DNA from: Neobacillus sp. YX16
GTDB lineage: Bacteria > Bacillota > Bacilli > Bacillales > Cytobacillaceae
Assembly (NCBI RefSeq): GCF_030123505.1
Contig: NZ_CP126115.1
Location: forward strand, 6,167,386 to 6,231,385
DNA length: 64,000 nucleotides
Direction: 5' to 3'
Position 1 is the stretch's first letter, and the number at the start of each line of letters is the position of its first letter. Of the stretch, positions 35,568-45,705 are shown piece by piece. The notes below the pieces were generated by a model that saw nothing but the letters and a program-made list of their open reading frames with translations, had not been told where the DNA came from and ran no database searches. Both the position numbers and the translations under genes were made by a program.

Positions 35568-35602
35568 AAAAAGAGCCTCTAGTACTAGTAGAGACTCTTT
35601 TT
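35568..35602 (-). terminator. Terminator of the M23 peptidase gene
   Basis: An imperfect 13-bp stem (AAAAGAGTCTCTA with TAGAGGCTCTTTT on the minus strand) with a 9-base loop is followed by a short T run. It separates this gene from walR. Confidence 0.8.
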
Positions 35603-35615
35603 GTAGGATGTGGAA

Positions 35616-37076
35616 TTATTGATGTGTATAATTTAAAGGATTTTGAAGAGCTCCATTTTTGTATACTTCAAAATGTAAATGTACTCCGGTTGAGTTTCCA
35701 GTTGAGCCCATGATACCAATGGATGAGCCTTGCGAAACGGTTTGACCAACACTTACATCAATTGATGCTAGGTGGGCATATACCGTACGCAAACCATTTT
35801 GGTGATCAATCACGATTTTGTTTCCATAACCGCCGTCATAACCTGCTGAGACAACTTTACCATTATCTGCAGCTTTAATTGTTCGATTGCTTGGTCTTGC
35901 GATATCAATTCCTTTGTGGGCTCTACCCCATCTCTGGCCTTGTTGGCTGGAAATGTAACCTCCAACTGTTGGCCAGGCAAGAGTACCCGTGCCACGTGAA
36001 GGAATCACCTTTGTTCCTTTTACAACAATATGAGTAACAGGCTCTGTAAGGACAACCTCACTTGTTACTGTACTGCTGACGGTAGCTCCATTTTCTGTCG
36101 AAATGCGATAGGTAACAGAACGTTCTCCATTTTTGCCTTCTTGCTTTACTGTTGTTTCGCCTTTTGGCATGCTATCATCATTAACGGTTTCATTGGCAAA
36201 AGTTACCGCTTCTTTTCGATTTTCTTCTTTTTCAACAATAATTTTAACAAAAGGCTTTAATGCTGTAACATTAACCTCTTGACCAATTTTCACTACAGTA
36301 TCTTCTGTAAGTCCAGGATTTAAGGCAAGAAACTGGTCTAATGGTAATCCATGGTTATTAGCGATCGTTCCTAGAACATCGCCTTCATTTACTACATACT
36401 TCTTTTCTTCTAACGAACCTTTTTGTAAAAGGGTAACGGCTTCTTCAGCCGACATAATTTCATCAGGCGAAACTTTCTCTGTATCAAATGAAACATTTTC
36501 AACGGCTCTCACGTCTAATATACGAGTTTCATTTTCCTTTAATGGTTGTAATTCAGTTTCAGGTGCAGCCTTCCTAGCTTCTACCTCATCTAGTTGAGCT
36601 TGAGTTACATAGGCAAGTTTAAGTCTTTTAATAACATCTTCAGCAGTCTCTTGGTTTTCTAAGAAAACAACAGGCTTTCCGTCAATAATAATGGCGGAAG
36701 CTTCAGCTTGAATCTGGATGGTACTATCAAGTTTTTGAATGGTTTCTTCATCATTTGCTGTTGAATGAAAAACCTGTTCCTTTATGTACTCAATATTTGA
36801 GCCAAAATTCAAGTCCATATCCTTAGTAGATTCTCTTAATTTGTCTTCCTTTTCTTCGACAATGTTTTCAACAATCTCTTTATTAGAAACAGTTCCTATA
36901 TATTGTTGATCATGGTATACATGGTAAACAGTCGTTAATTTGAACGAACCTGCAGCACTTGCAGACACGCTGCTAAATATTAGTGCAGAAGCCGCAAACG
37001 CTGTCATAACAGCCATTTTCAAAGATTGTTTTTTCTTTAATTTACTTGATTTATTTCCTTTATTATTAAATAACAT
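35616..37076 (-). CDS. Secreted M23 peptidoglycan metallopeptidase with LysM and G5 domains
   Basis: This 486-residue wall hydrolase starts with a basic stretch and signal peptide (cleavage near SASA-AG, about 42). A poorly conserved region (45-225) comes next. A LysM wall-binding domain (about 226-272, YVVNEGDVLGTIANNHGL), a G5 domain (about 277-355) and an M23 domain (about 372-480) follow. The zinc site is visible as HKGIDI and HLHFEV. It should cut peptide cross-links. It lies upstream of walR on the same strand but with its own terminator. WalR is known to control such hydrolases, though I found no convincing WalR box by eye. Confidence 0.9.
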   Translation of the reverse strand: MLFNNKGNKSSKLKKKQSLKMAVMTAFAASALIFSSVSASAAGSFKLTTVYHVYHDQQYIGTVSNKEIVENIVEEKEDKLRESTKDMDLNFGSNIEYIKEQVFHSTANDEETIQKLDSTIQIQAEASAIIIDGKPVVFLENQETAEDVIKRLKLAYVTQAQLDEVEARKAAPETELQPLKENETRILDVRAVENVSFDTEKVSPDEIMSAEEAVTLLQKGSLEEKKYVVNEGDVLGTIANNHGLPLDQFLALNPGLTEDTVVKIGQEVNVTALKPFVKIIVEKEENRKEAVTFANETVNDDSMPKGETTVKQEGKNGERSVTYRISTENGATVSSTVTSEVVLTEPVTHIVVKGTKVIPSRGTGTLAWPTVGGYISSQQGQRWGRAHKGIDIARPSNRTIKAADNGKVVSAGYDGGYGNKIVIDHQNGLRTVYAHLASIDVSVGQTVSQGSSIGIMGSTGNSTGVHLHFEVYKNGALQNPLNYTHQ

Positions 37077-37429
37077 TGGAATCCTCCTAAATTACGGAAA
37101 CAACTCTCTTAATCTAGTACTTTATAACCACAAAAGAAATTTCCTTCTTTTTCTACTCTATAACTTTAACATAATTTCAAATTTAATAACGATTAGTCTT
37201 TATAATGTAACAAAATTGTATAACAGCTGACATTTTACTACAGATATAGGAGTTGGAAGTAGGAGGATTTTCTGTGTATTTTTTCCTATTTTGGTAGGTA
37301 AAAGTTATTATACCAACGTTTTAAACAGGTGATAGAATATGACCACATTTTACATAATGGGACAAGCTTCGCCAAAATCTTGTAAATAATTAGATGTTTT
37401 ATTACATCAATATTACGCTTATAACAAAT
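37077..37429. other. Intergenic stretch upstream of the M23 peptidase gene
   Basis: AT-rich DNA with no open frame of note. It holds the GGAGG site of the peptidase gene near its left end and presumably its promoter. I see TGTTAT and TGTTAC half-sites near 37206-37224 (minus strand), but their 13-base spacing does not fit the WalR repeat, so I assign nothing more. Confidence 0.4.
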
Positions 37430-37466
37430 AAAAAAAGAAGCCTACATCTGCAAGCTTCTTTTTTTA
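37430..37466 (-). terminator. Terminator of the tRNA cluster
   Basis: AAAAAGAAGC pairs with GCTTCTTTTT across an 11-base loop, and T residues follow on the minus strand just beyond tRNA-Phe. Confidence 0.85.
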
Positions 37467-37469
37467 TTA

Positions 37470-37542
37470 TGGCTCAGGACGGAATCGAACCGCCGACACA
37501 AGGATTTTCAGTCCTTTGCTCTACCGACTGAGCTACTGAGCC
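37470..37542 (-). tRNA. tRNA-Phe (GAA)
   Basis: The cloverleaf is complete in 73 nt. The acceptor GGCTCAG pairs with CTGAGCC, the anticodon loop CTGAAAA gives GAA, and the T loop GGTTCGATTCC is present. CCA is not encoded. Last gene of a Lys-Glu-Asp-Phe cluster downstream of purA, an arrangement I recall as trnY in B. subtilis. Confidence 0.95.
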
Positions 37543-37584
37543 AACTTAAGTTGTTACCATAACTTATCTATTTAGGTAAGTTAA

Positions 37585-37661
37585 TGGCGGTCTGGACGGG
37601 ACTCGAACCCGCGACCTCCTGCGTGACAGGCAGGCATTCTAACCAACTGAACTACCAGACC
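37585..37661 (-). tRNA. tRNA-Asp (GTC)
   Basis: The acceptor GGTCTGG pairs with CCAGACC, the anticodon stem CCTGC/GCAGG encloses CTGTCAC (anticodon GTC), and the T arm is CGGGTTCGAGTCCCG. The discriminator G is followed by an encoded CCA. Confidence 0.95.
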
Positions 37662-37725
37662 ATATGATATTGATTGTCAGCAAGCAACCGGACTTGCCGA
37701 TGTTTTGCCAACAATCAAATGCCAA

Positions 37726-37797
37726 TGACCCCTACGGGATTCGAACCCGTGTTACCTCCGTGAAAGGGAGGTGTCTTAACCACTTGACCAAGGGGCC
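37726..37797 (-). tRNA. tRNA-Glu (TTC)
   Basis: The acceptor GGCCCCT pairs with AGGGGTC (one G-T), the anticodon stem CCTCC/GGAGG encloses CTTTCAC (anticodon TTC), and the T arm is ACGGGTTCGAATCCCGT. CCA is not encoded. Confidence 0.95.
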
Positions 37798-37861
37798 ATA
37801 AATTGAAGGTTATTTTGCTAACGCGAAAGGAAAGTAATTTTCCACTATCGCGAAAAAACTT

Positions 37862-37937
37862 TGGTGAGCCATGAAGGATTCGAACCTTCGACCCTCTGAT
37901 TAAAAGTCAGATGCTCTACCAACTGAGCTAATGGCTC
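37862..37937 (-). tRNA. tRNA-Lys (TTT)
   Basis: The acceptor GAGCCAT pairs with ATGGCTC, the anticodon stem CTGA/TCAG encloses CTTTTAA (anticodon TTT), and the T arm is AAGGTTCGAATCCTT. CCA is encoded. First tRNA after purA. Confidence 0.95.
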
Positions 37938-38031
37938 GTCATAAGATGTCTCGTTTGTGACGACGCTTTTTATAATAACACGGCTTGTACGTAAAGTACA
38001 ATACTTTTTTAAAAAAAGATTTTTAAAAGTG

Positions 38032-38056
38032 AAAGCCCTCAGAAAATGAGGGCTTT
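38032..38056 (-). terminator. Hairpin after purA
   Basis: AAAGCCCTCA pairs with TGAGGGCTTT across a five-base loop directly after the purA stop codon. The minus-strand T run is broken (TTTCACTTTT), so some transcription may continue into the tRNA genes. Confidence 0.65.
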
Positions 38057-38063
38057 TTCAAGA

Positions 38064-39356
38064 TTAAATTTGTCTCCAAGGACTGCGAACAACATTTGTT
38101 TGATTGCGATCTGGCCCTACAGAGAAAGTAGTTAATGGAATTCCAGTAAGCTGTGTTACCCGTTCAACATAATGACGTGCATTTAAAGGAAGTTCATCTA
38201 ATGTTTTAACTCCTGTAATATCCTCAGACCATCCTGGAAGCTCTTCATAGACTGGTTCACACTCCGCTAACACCTTAAGGCTTGCAGGGTATTCAGTAAT
38301 CAGTTCACCCTTGTAGCTATAGGCTGTACAGATTTTTAACGTTTCAAGCCCAGATAGCACATCAATGGAATTCAGTGAAAGGTCCGTTAAGCCGCTAACA
38401 CGACGTGCATGACGAACAACTACACTGTCAAACCAGCCAATTCGACGTGGACGTCCAGTTGTTGTACCGTACTCACGTCCTACTTCACGAATTTGACTGC
38501 CAATTTCATCATGTAACTCCGTTGGGAACGGTCCGTCACCAACACGAGAGGTATACGCCTTACAAACTCCCACAACATGTGTGATTTTTGATGGGCCAAC
38601 GCCAGAGCCAATTGTAACGCCTCCTGCAACAGGATTCGATGAAGTAACAAATGGATACGTACCTTGGTCAATATCTAACATAACTCCCTGAGCGCCTTCA
38701 AATAAAACCCGTTTGCCTTCATCTAGAGCGTCATTTAACACTACAGATGTATCACAAACATATTGTTTAATTTGCTGCCCATATTCGAAATACTCATCTA
38801 AGATTTCCTCTTTTGTAAATCCTGTTGTCTCATAAATGCGTTCGAACAAACGATTCTTTTCAGCTAGGTTTCGTTCAAGCTTTTCTTCAAAAACGTCACG
38901 CTCAAGGAGGTCAGCAATTCTGATTCCAACGCGCGCTGCCTTATCCATATAAGCAGGGCCGATTCCTTTTTTAGTGGTTCCAATTTTATTGGCACCCTTA
39001 CTTTCTTCCTCAACAACATCGAGTTTTAAATGGTAAGGAAGGATAACGTGTGCGCGGTTACTGATGCGAAGGTTATCGGTTGTAATCCCTTTTTCGTGTA
39101 AATAGGCAAGCTCAGCAACAAGTGCCTTAGGATCGACCACCATTCCATTGCCAATTACACAGATTTTTTCCTTATAAAAGATTCCAGATGGAATTAAGTG
39201 TAATTTATATGTTTCACCGTTGAATTTAATGGTGTGACCTGCGTTATTTCCACCTTGATATCGAGCAATTGCCTCTGCATTTTCGGAAAGAAAATCGGTA
39301 ATTTTACCCTTTCCCTCGTCTCCCCATTGTGTACCAACTACCACTACTGACGTCAT
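38064..39356 (-). CDS. purA: Adenylosuccinate synthetase PurA
   Basis: This 430-residue enzyme condenses IMP and aspartate with GTP to make adenylosuccinate, the first committed step to AMP. It shows the N-terminal GTP loop ([11 protein letters not shown], about 8-18), the catalytic QGGNNAGHT (about 34) and the later IMP-binding GTTTGRPRR and [10 protein letters not shown]. The length is standard. An inverted pair of PurR-box-like sequences lies 80-120 bp upstream. Confidence 0.97.
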   Translation of the reverse strand: MTSVVVVGTQWGDEGKGKITDFLSENAEAIARYQGGNNAGHTIKFNGETYKLHLIPSGIFYKEKICVIGNGMVVDPKALVAELAYLHEKGITTDNLRISNRAHVILPYHLKLDVVEEESKGANKIGTTKKGIGPAYMDKAARVGIRIADLLERDVFEEKLERNLAEKNRLFERIYETTGFTKEEILDEYFEYGQQIKQYVCDTSVVLNDALDEGKRVLFEGAQGVMLDIDQGTYPFVTSSNPVAGGVTIGSGVGPSKITHVVGVCKAYTSRVGDGPFPTELHDEIGSQIREVGREYGTTTGRPRRIGWFDSVVVRHARRVSGLTDLSLNSIDVLSGLETLKICTAYSYKGELITEYPASLKVLAECEPVYEELPGWSEDITGVKTLDELPLNARHYVERVTQLTGIPLTTFSVGPDRNQTNVVRSPWRQI

Positions 39357-39431
39357 ATAGGCACCTCCAAATTAAATACGCTTTTCTTTTTCCACACACA
39401 AGTTTACCAATTAATGCAGGTAAAAGTCAAC

Positions 39432-39479
39432 AAAACACGAACGATTTATATTAACTTATTAAAATATGTTCGTAAAATA
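39432..39479. promoter_or_regulatory. PurBox-like inverted pair upstream of purA
   Basis: AAAACACGAACGATTT (39432-39447) faces ATTTTACGAACATAT read on the minus strand (about 39465-39479). The two CGAAC cores are inverted and 25 bp apart. PurR boxes contain AWWWCCGAACWWT in this arrangement, though usually with a slightly shorter gap. Position supports purine control. Confidence 0.5.
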
Positions 39480-39552
39480 TTAATTTATGAATCTAGCTTG
39501 TATTAGATGTTAGTTTTCCATAAAATAGGTATCATTAGGAAGGAAGTGTTAT

Positions 39553-40458
39553 ATGATTTTTAAAAAGAGATCGGAACCATTGGAATTAGTACTTTATCGT
39601 TTATTAAATGCTAGAATGGATCTTTCAGAGAATGATAAAAAACATTTTTGGACAATCAATAAAGGGTATGAAGGCGAGGTAAGAAGCGATATTTGGCTGC
39701 TAAATCTTACTGATGATTGGTTCGTTCTGCATGACTTATTACTTGAACATAACCAATCCACGTTCCAAATTGATACGTTAATCATTGCTTATGAGAAGAT
39801 TCATCTATTAGACGTAAAAAATTTTGAAGGAGATTATGTTGTCAAAGATGATAAATGGTATAACCCCGCAGGTGTCCTACAAAAGAATCCATTACACCAG
39901 CTAGAACGCTGCGAAACCTTACTTGAAAAATTGCTGCACGAATTAGGATATCATTTTACGATTGCTTCCTATCTTATCTTCAAAAACCCCGAGTTCCACT
40001 TATATTTACCCTCAATCCAGCCAGCCATTATTTTTCCAACACAGCTTAACCGCTTTTTAAAAAGGTTAAATTCAGGACCAGTAAAACTAAACAAAAAGCA
40101 TTTTCAATTAGCCGAGCAATTAGAAGGTCTGCATAAAATTGAATCTCCCTATCCAAGATTACCTCCATACAGCTTTGAAAAGTTGAAAAAAGGTATCACT
40201 TGCCGGGATTGCAGGAACTTTTTAACAGATGGGACATTGAAATGTAAGAAATGTGGATGTATAGAGGAGCCTGAGGCAGCTATATTAAGAAGTGTGAATG
40301 AATTTAGCTTACTTTTTCCGGATATAAAGATTACGACAGATAGAATTCATGAATGGTGCAGCATCATAAAGTCTAAAAAAACGATTAGACGTATTTTAGC
40401 AAAAAATCTTGAACTAATAAGACATAGTAGATCATCTTATTACATTTTAAAAGAGTAA
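39553..40458 (+). CDS. NERD-domain protein with C-terminal zinc ribbon
   Basis: This 301-residue protein carries a nuclease-related (NERD) domain at about 38-150. GYEGE starts it, and a nuclease-like core follows in FQIDTLIIAYEKIHLLDVKNFEGDY, with the candidate catalytic aspartate and lysine. At about 218-240 there are two CxxC pairs (CRDC and CKKC), suggesting a small zinc ribbon that could bind nucleic acid. The last 60 residues resemble a helical DNA-binding tail. Its role is unknown. It is one of the few plus-strand genes in the conserved block. AGGAAG precedes the ATG. Confidence 0.8.
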   Translation: MIFKKRSEPLELVLYRLLNARMDLSENDKKHFWTINKGYEGEVRSDIWLLNLTDDWFVLHDLLLEHNQSTFQIDTLIIAYEKIHLLDVKNFEGDYVVKDDKWYNPAGVLQKNPLHQLERCETLLEKLLHELGYHFTIASYLIFKNPEFHLYLPSIQPAIIFPTQLNRFLKRLNSGPVKLNKKHFQLAEQLEGLHKIESPYPRLPPYSFEKLKKGITCRDCRNFLTDGTLKCKKCGCIEEPEAAILRSVNEFSLLFPDIKITTDRIHEWCSIIKSKKTIRRILAKNLELIRHSRSSYYILKE

Positions 40459-40463
40459 TTTTT

Positions 40464-40567
40464 CTATTCGTTACCGTCTATTTACCTTTTCAGCCTTTGC
40501 GGGCACGAATAGCCTCTATTCGTTACCGATAATCCCCATTTTCGGCCTGAACGGGTACGAATAGCCT
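40464..40567. repeat. Two tandem 52-bp palindromic repeat units
   Basis: Units 40464-40515 and 40516-40567 each start CTATTCGTTACCG and end ACGAATAGCCT, so each can fold back on itself (ATTCGT with ACGAAT, then CC with GG). The middles differ. They lie right after the NERD gene and before the terminator of dnaB. Confidence 0.75.
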
Positions 40568-40613
40568 CAACTTTACAATTCTGGCCTTGTTGAGTTATCA
40601 ATCTATTAAAAAA

Positions 40614-40636
40614 GCCAGCCAATGATTGGCCGGCTA
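40614..40636 (-). terminator. Terminator of dnaB
   Basis: The minus strand has AGCCGGCCAA, TCA, TTGGCTGGCT, then TTTTTT: a 10-bp stem with one wobble, just after the dnaB stop codon. Confidence 0.88.
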
Positions 40637-40648
40637 GCTCATTAAAAG

Positions 40649-41998
40649 TTATGCACTTGGATCGTACCGTGTCTCGAGGTTTACGAATTTATTGTACTCT
40701 TTTACAAACGCCAGCGAAACGGTGCCGGTTGGGCCGTTACGCTGCTTAGCGATAATGATTTCGATGATGTTTTTATTCTCGGATTCTTTATCGTAGTAAT
40801 CATCACGGTAGAGGAAGGCAACGATATCGGCATCCTGCTCAATCGAACCGGATTCACGAATATCGGACATCATCGGACGTTTGTCCTGACGCTGTTCCAC
40901 ACCACGGGAAAGCTGTGATAGGGCAATAACAGGAACCTTAAGCTCACGCGCTAATTGTTTTAGGGATCTGGAAATCTCTGAAACCTCCTGCTGACGGTTC
41001 TCACCTGAACGGCCGCTTCCTAGGATTAACTGCAAATAATCGATTAGGATCATGCCTAAACCATGCTCTTGCTGCAGGCGACGGCATTTTGAACGGATAT
41101 CACTGATTCTAACCCCAGGTGTATCGTCTATAAAAATTCCCGAATTTGACAGACTTCCCATGGCCATCGTCAGCTTACCCCAGTCATCATCTGTAAGGGA
41201 ACCTGTACGCAGCCTTTGAGCATCGATATTTCCTTCCGAACAAAGCATACGCATAACAAGCTGTTCTGCACCCATCTCTAGACTGAATATGGCCACATTT
41301 TCACCCGTTTTTGTCGCAACATTGGCAGCAATGTTCAAGGCAAATGCCGTTTTACCAACGGAAGGACGGGCCCCAACGATAATTAAATCATTACGCTGGA
41401 AACCTGCTGTCATCCGATCCAATTCAGCAAATCCAGTTGAAATACCGGTAATATCCCCTACACGGTTATGCATTTCTTCTATATTGTCATACGTACGTAC
41501 AAGGACATCTTTAATATTGTGGAAGGATCCAGCATTTTTCCGCTGCGCTACGGCAAGAATATTTTTTTCTGCCTCGCTTAAAAGTGCTTCGACTTCATCT
41601 TCACGAGAATAACCATCTGAAGCAATCTCAGTGGCTGTTCGTATTAATCGTCTTAACAAAGACTTCTCTTCTACGATTCTCGCATAATACTCAATATTAG
41701 CAGCTGTTGGAACAGAACTAGCCAATTCACTTAAATAACTCACTCCGCCTGTATCTTCAATTAGCTTTGCTGCTGCTAACTCCTCGGTTACCGTTACAAG
41801 GTCAACGACCTTACCTTCGTCGTTCAGCTTCAACATAGCATTAAATATCTTTTGATGCGAAGCACGGTAAAAATCTTCAGGTATCAAGATTTCTGTAGCC
41901 ACAGTTAAAGAAGAGGGTTCTAAGAAAATCGCACCTAAGACAGCTTGTTCAGCTTCAATATTTTGCGGTGGCAGACGATCTGCATATAAATCATTCAT
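40649..41998 (-). CDS. dnaB: Replicative DNA helicase DnaB (DnaC in B. subtilis nomenclature)
   Basis: This 449-residue hexameric helicase unwinds DNA at the fork. The N-terminal primase-interacting domain covers about 1-150 (PPQNIEAEQAVLGAIF). The RecA-like motor has Walker A (GARPSVGKTAFALN, about 212), Walker B (MILIDYLQLI), the arginine-finger region and DIRESGSIEQDAD. No intein or insertion is seen. It lies between rplI and purA as in other Bacilli. Confidence 0.96.
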   Translation of the reverse strand: MNDLYADRLPPQNIEAEQAVLGAIFLEPSSLTVATEILIPEDFYRASHQKIFNAMLKLNDEGKVVDLVTVTEELAAAKLIEDTGGVSYLSELASSVPTAANIEYYARIVEEKSLLRRLIRTATEIASDGYSREDEVEALLSEAEKNILAVAQRKNAGSFHNIKDVLVRTYDNIEEMHNRVGDITGISTGFAELDRMTAGFQRNDLIIVGARPSVGKTAFALNIAANVATKTGENVAIFSLEMGAEQLVMRMLCSEGNIDAQRLRTGSLTDDDWGKLTMAMGSLSNSGIFIDDTPGVRISDIRSKCRRLQQEHGLGMILIDYLQLILGSGRSGENRQQEVSEISRSLKQLARELKVPVIALSQLSRGVEQRQDKRPMMSDIRESGSIEQDADIVAFLYRDDYYDKESENKNIIEIIIAKQRNGPTGTVSLAFVKEYNKFVNLETRYDPSA

Positions 41999-42187
41999 CT
42001 ATCAAAAACCTCCTAATATGAAGAGGATAATTTATTATATATTAATAGTATTAAACCTAATTATGTCCATAATAAAGAAAAGTGACCAGCCTCAACCGAT
42101 CACATCACTCATTTAAGAAAAAGTGTAGTTCCTTTTTCCCTTAACTTTTATTATTTTAACATGTTTAGCTAAAATTTGAACTGGAAA

Positions 42188-42637
42188 TTAATTTACTTCT
42201 TTTACATGAACGGTTAAAGTTGCTAAAACTTCATGATGAAGCTTAACTGGAACCTTTGTATGTCCAAGAGTACGAATCGCATCTGATAATTCCATTTTGC
42301 GCTTATCGATTTTAATACCATGTTTCTTTTGAAGTTCTTCCGCAATTTGTTTTGTCGTAATTGAACCAAAAAGGCGGCCGCCTTCACCTGCTTTAGCAGA
42401 AAGCTCAACAGTAATTTTTTCTAACTGCTCTCCTAGCTTTTTCGCTTCAGCTAGCTCTTCTGCTGCACGTTTGTCTTCCTTTTTCTGTTGACCTTCCAAT
42501 GTGCTGATGTTTGCATTACTCGCTTCAATTGCCAGGCCTTGCTTAATTAAGAAGTTATGCGCATAGCCATCCGCAACATTCTTTACTTCACCTTTTTTGC
42601 CTTTTCCTTTTACATCTTTTAGAAAAATTACTTTCAT
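42188..42637 (-). CDS. rplI: 50S ribosomal protein L9
   Basis: This 149-residue protein has the N-terminal rRNA-binding domain [21 protein letters not shown], a long connecting helix and the C-terminal domain (about 80-147). Length is standard. Its start overlaps the end of gdpP by 4 bp, so translation is coupled. Confidence 0.97.
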   Translation of the reverse strand: MKVIFLKDVKGKGKKGEVKNVADGYAHNFLIKQGLAIEASNANISTLEGQQKKEDKRAAEELAEAKKLGEQLEKITVELSAKAGEGGRLFGSITTKQIAEELQKKHGIKIDKRKMELSDAIRTLGHTKVPVKLHHEVLATLTVHVKEVN

Positions 42638-44607
42638 TCCTTTTTCCCACCTTCAAAATAGTCTTCAATTGTTAGCTTTAATTGTCTTTCTGCTTCTGCT
42701 ATGGAAATCCCGGTCAGCTGGGTAGCTGCATTTGTCAGGTGCCCGCCGCCTTGAAGCTTTTCCATAATGACCTGGACATTTACATTTCCAAGCGATCTGG
42801 CACTAATTCCAATCAGCCCTTCATTTCGTTTCGCAATCACAAAGGAGGCTGCTACACCATCCATCGTCAGGAGAGTATCTGCTGCCTGGGCTAGAAGGAC
42901 TTGATCATGTTGGTCGCCTTCATCCCCTTTAGCAATGGCAATTCCATCGCGGTAAAAAACAACCGATTCAATTAATTTAGCCCGCTTAATGTACGTATCA
43001 ACGCTTTCCTTTAAAAACTTCTGAACGAGGATGGTATCCGCTCCTTGGCCTCGTAAATAGGAGGCAGCGTCGAAGGTTCTAGCACCTGTTCGTAAAGTAA
43101 AGCTTTTCGTATCCACCACGATTCCCGCGAGCAGTGCCGTTGCTTCTATCATTTCTATTTTACCGCGTTTCGGCTGGTATTCAAGAAATTCAGTTACAAG
43201 CTCTGCAGTTGAGGAAGCATATGGCTCCATATAAACAAGAACTGGATTTGAAATAAATTCTTCTCCTCGGCGATGATGGTCAATAACCACAACATTATCT
43301 ATTTTATTAAGCAGTCGTTCTTCAATGACGAGTGCTGGCTTATGGGTATCAACGATAACTAGCAATGTTTTTTCTGTTGAAATCTCCAATGCTTCTTCTG
43401 GACCAATAAATCGAGAAAATAACTGCTCTTGATGGCGGATTTCTCCCATGAGCCGGTGAACAGCGCCATCCATTTCTTGGGGGTTCAAGACTATGTAGGC
43501 ATCCTTTTGATTCATTTGAGCAACCTTGTAAATACCAATAGATGACCCAATAGAATCCATATCAGGATTTTTATGACCCATAATTATGACCTTATCGCTT
43601 GCGGTAATTAAATCCTTTAAGGCATGGGAAATAACGCGGGCGCGTACTCTTGTCCGTTTTTCAACCGGATTTGTTTTACCGCCAAAGAATTTAACTTTAC
43701 CATTGGGCTGTTTAATCGCTACCTGATCTCCGCCTCTTCCTAAGGCTAAATCCAGACTTGATTGCGCTAATACACCTAACTCAGGCAGAGAAGGCGTCCC
43801 AGCACCTACACCTATACTTAGTGTGAAGGAGATATTTTGCTTAGATGTCATTTCTCTTACTTCATCTAGAACGGTAAATTTTCCTTTTTCGAGAAGCAGA
43901 AGAATAGCTTCATTGAAAACAGCAATAAATCGTTCAGATGAAATTCTTTTAAGAAAAATACCATTGTCCTGGGCCCACTTATTTAGGGTTGAAGTAACCA
44001 TATTGTTAATACTGCCACGCATTTGGTCATCCATACCTTGTGTTAATTCATCATAATTATCTAAAAAGATAACTGCAATAACGGTGCGTTCATCGTGGTA
44101 CATTTGTTCAATTTCTTTTTGTTCGGTGACATCAAAGAAGTAAAGGAGCTTCTCTTCACTTTTAAGAATCACCTGAAATTTCCGTTCGTGAAGGGTAATA
44201 ATTTCTGTGCCAACCTCTTGTTTAATTAACGGAATCAACGTATCAGCTATTTCGTAGAGTGACCTTCCAATTAGGGTATCCTCATCAAAATAGGAGGAAA
44301 GAAAAGGATTGGTCCACTCGATAGAGTATTCATCATTTATGAGCATAATCCCAATCGGCATCTCCATCAGCGCTTCTTCGCCAACCCTTTTCACTCGGTA
44401 AGAAAGGGTTGAGATATAGTCTTCCATCTCTTTTCTTTGGCGGGAATCAATGACTAACATATAGTAAAATGGCGGGATAATGAGAAATAACCCAACTAAG
44501 CTTAGTATCCAATTATAGTAGGCCAGGACAATGAGCAGCACCACTGTAATGCCTATTAGCCCGTAAAAAGGATAACGAATCGAGCGTTTTTCAATAAATG
44601 CAGGCAA
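42634..44607 (-). CDS. gdpP: Cyclic-di-AMP phosphodiesterase GdpP (YybT)
   Basis: This 657-residue membrane enzyme hydrolyses c-di-AMP to pApA and so tunes potassium, osmotic and wall homeostasis. Two N-terminal membrane helices (about 14-50) are followed by a PAS domain (about 80-150), a degenerate GGDEF domain in which the signature is SSERF (about 173-300), a DHH domain ([13 protein letters not shown] at about 344, then VIDHHRRG) and DHHA1 ([10 protein letters not shown] near the C terminus). It lies between yybS and rplI. Confidence 0.95.
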   Translation of the reverse strand: MPAFIEKRSIRYPFYGLIGITVVLLIVLAYYNWILSLVGLFLIIPPFYYMLVIDSRQRKEMEDYISTLSYRVKRVGEEALMEMPIGIMLINDEYSIEWTNPFLSSYFDEDTLIGRSLYEIADTLIPLIKQEVGTEIITLHERKFQVILKSEEKLLYFFDVTEQKEIEQMYHDERTVIAVIFLDNYDELTQGMDDQMRGSINNMVTSTLNKWAQDNGIFLKRISSERFIAVFNEAILLLLEKGKFTVLDEVREMTSKQNISFTLSIGVGAGTPSLPELGVLAQSSLDLALGRGGDQVAIKQPNGKVKFFGGKTNPVEKRTRVRARVISHALKDLITASDKVIIMGHKNPDMDSIGSSIGIYKVAQMNQKDAYIVLNPQEMDGAVHRLMGEIRHQEQLFSRFIGPEEALEISTEKTLLVIVDTHKPALVIEERLLNKIDNVVVIDHHRRGEEFISNPVLVYMEPYASSTAELVTEFLEYQPKRGKIEMIEATALLAGIVVDTKSFTLRTGARTFDAASYLRGQGADTILVQKFLKESVDTYIKRAKLIESVVFYRDGIAIAKGDEGDQHDQVLLAQAADTLLTMDGVAASFVIAKRNEGLIGISARSLGNVNVQVIMEKLQGGGHLTNAATQLTGISIAEAERQLKLTIEDYFEGGKKE

Positions 44608-44630
44608 ATTTTTCAGCTCCTAAACAGTAG

Positions 44631-45578
44631 TCATCTCTCTTTTTTCGTAAAGCCTTTTCGTAAATCAAAGCCTAAGTCAATTATACCTAATATCCCTACA
44701 ATATAAAGAAAAATTGGAATGGTGAAAGAGACAATCGCTATTGTTATAGAAATAGCTTTTGAAATACCCTTTTGATCGAAGTAATAAAATATAAATGTAT
44801 ATCCTTGCAGGACCATTAGGAATTGCAGGATGTAGGTCATATTGATAATTGCCATATACCAGAAGGTACCTTCTTCAGGATTCATAAACATGCTTAAAAG
44901 CAAAGTAAGGAGAAAATAATACATGATGCTTTTTGGCAAGGAAATGTCTTTAAAGCTTTTCCATTTTTCTACCTTAACTCCAAATCTTTTTATAATTGGG
45001 AAGGATACAAGCTGCATGATAAATACAATTAAAAAGGAAGAAAGAACGAATAACGTTGGGATTAAAGTTTTAATTAGATTTAATCCATTATTAAATTGCT
45101 CCAACACCTTCTCCGAGTCCTGCGCATTTCCAAAGTTCTTTAATAAATCAGCGGAAACATTGAGTGACTCACGCATCATTTCAATCATTTCAGTGATCAT
45201 ATCTACTTTAAAAAGAACAATACTTGATACATAAATAATAATTAAATTAACTAGAAAGACAAGAGTACCTGCAATGAATAGAACACCCATATTCTTCTGT
45301 TTTTGAATAAGGTACCCGATTACGACACCTGTTGTTCCATATGCAAGCGTTAATGGCAGGGACATAATACTTCCTACAATGAATGATAGAAGAAGGGAGG
45401 CGATGATAAAAACAAATATACTTTTCCCATCATTCTTGGCTGCAAAAAGCATAAATGGTACAGCTAAGAATAGGTTTACAACCATTCCAAGCAACGGGAC
45501 ATAGATTGTAAGTAACAATAGAACTGCAAAGGCTGCTAAAAGGATAGCACCTTCTGTTAATTTACGAACATTTTTCAC
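44631..45578 (-). CDS. yybS: DUF2232 membrane protein YybS
   Basis: This 315-residue protein has eight or so hydrophobic segments and belongs to the YybS/DUF2232 family, thought to resemble ECF-transporter or energy-coupling membrane subunits. It starts MKNVRKLTEGAILLAAFAVLLLL, a common opening of the family. It lies 23 bp upstream of gdpP and is almost certainly cotranscribed. No substrate can be assigned. Confidence 0.88.
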   Translation of the reverse strand: MKNVRKLTEGAILLAAFAVLLLLTIYVPLLGMVVNLFLAVPFMLFAAKNDGKSIFVFIIASLLLSFIVGSIMSLPLTLAYGTTGVVIGYLIQKQKNMGVLFIAGTLVFLVNLIIIYVSSIVLFKVDMITEMIEMMRESLNVSADLLKNFGNAQDSEKVLEQFNNGLNLIKTLIPTLFVLSSFLIVFIMQLVSFPIIKRFGVKVEKWKSFKDISLPKSIMYYFLLTLLLSMFMNPEEGTFWYMAIINMTYILQFLMVLQGYTFIFYYFDQKGISKAISITIAIVSFTIPIFLYIVGILGIIDLGFDLRKGFTKKER

Positions 45579-45669
45579 TGCTTCACCTCAATTAATTCAA
45601 AAAACCCTATTTCTTAATTTTAGCTAGATACGCGCTGCTATTCAACAATTCTGCAATATAAAAGAAAAA

Positions 45670-45695
45670 AGCAGCAAGGGTTCCCCCTAGCTGCT
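45670..45695 (-). terminator. Terminator of the rpsF-ssb-rpsR operon
   Basis: A stem of 11 bp (AGCAGCTAGGG with CCCTTGCTGCT on the minus strand, GGAA loop) is followed by TTTTTTCTTTT, 10 bp after the rpsR stop codon. Confidence 0.9.
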
Positions 45696-45705
45696 CGAAT
45701 TCAAT

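Noticed and set aside
37206..37224. WalR box upstream of the M23 peptidase gene
   Set aside because: TGTTAT and TGTTAC half-sites occur, but start-to-start spacing is 13 instead of the 11 expected for the WalR repeat.
42002..42187. Terminator or regulator between dnaB and rplI
   Set aside because: The only inverted sequence (GTGA...TCAC near 42081) is too short and has no T run. I see nothing else in this spacer.
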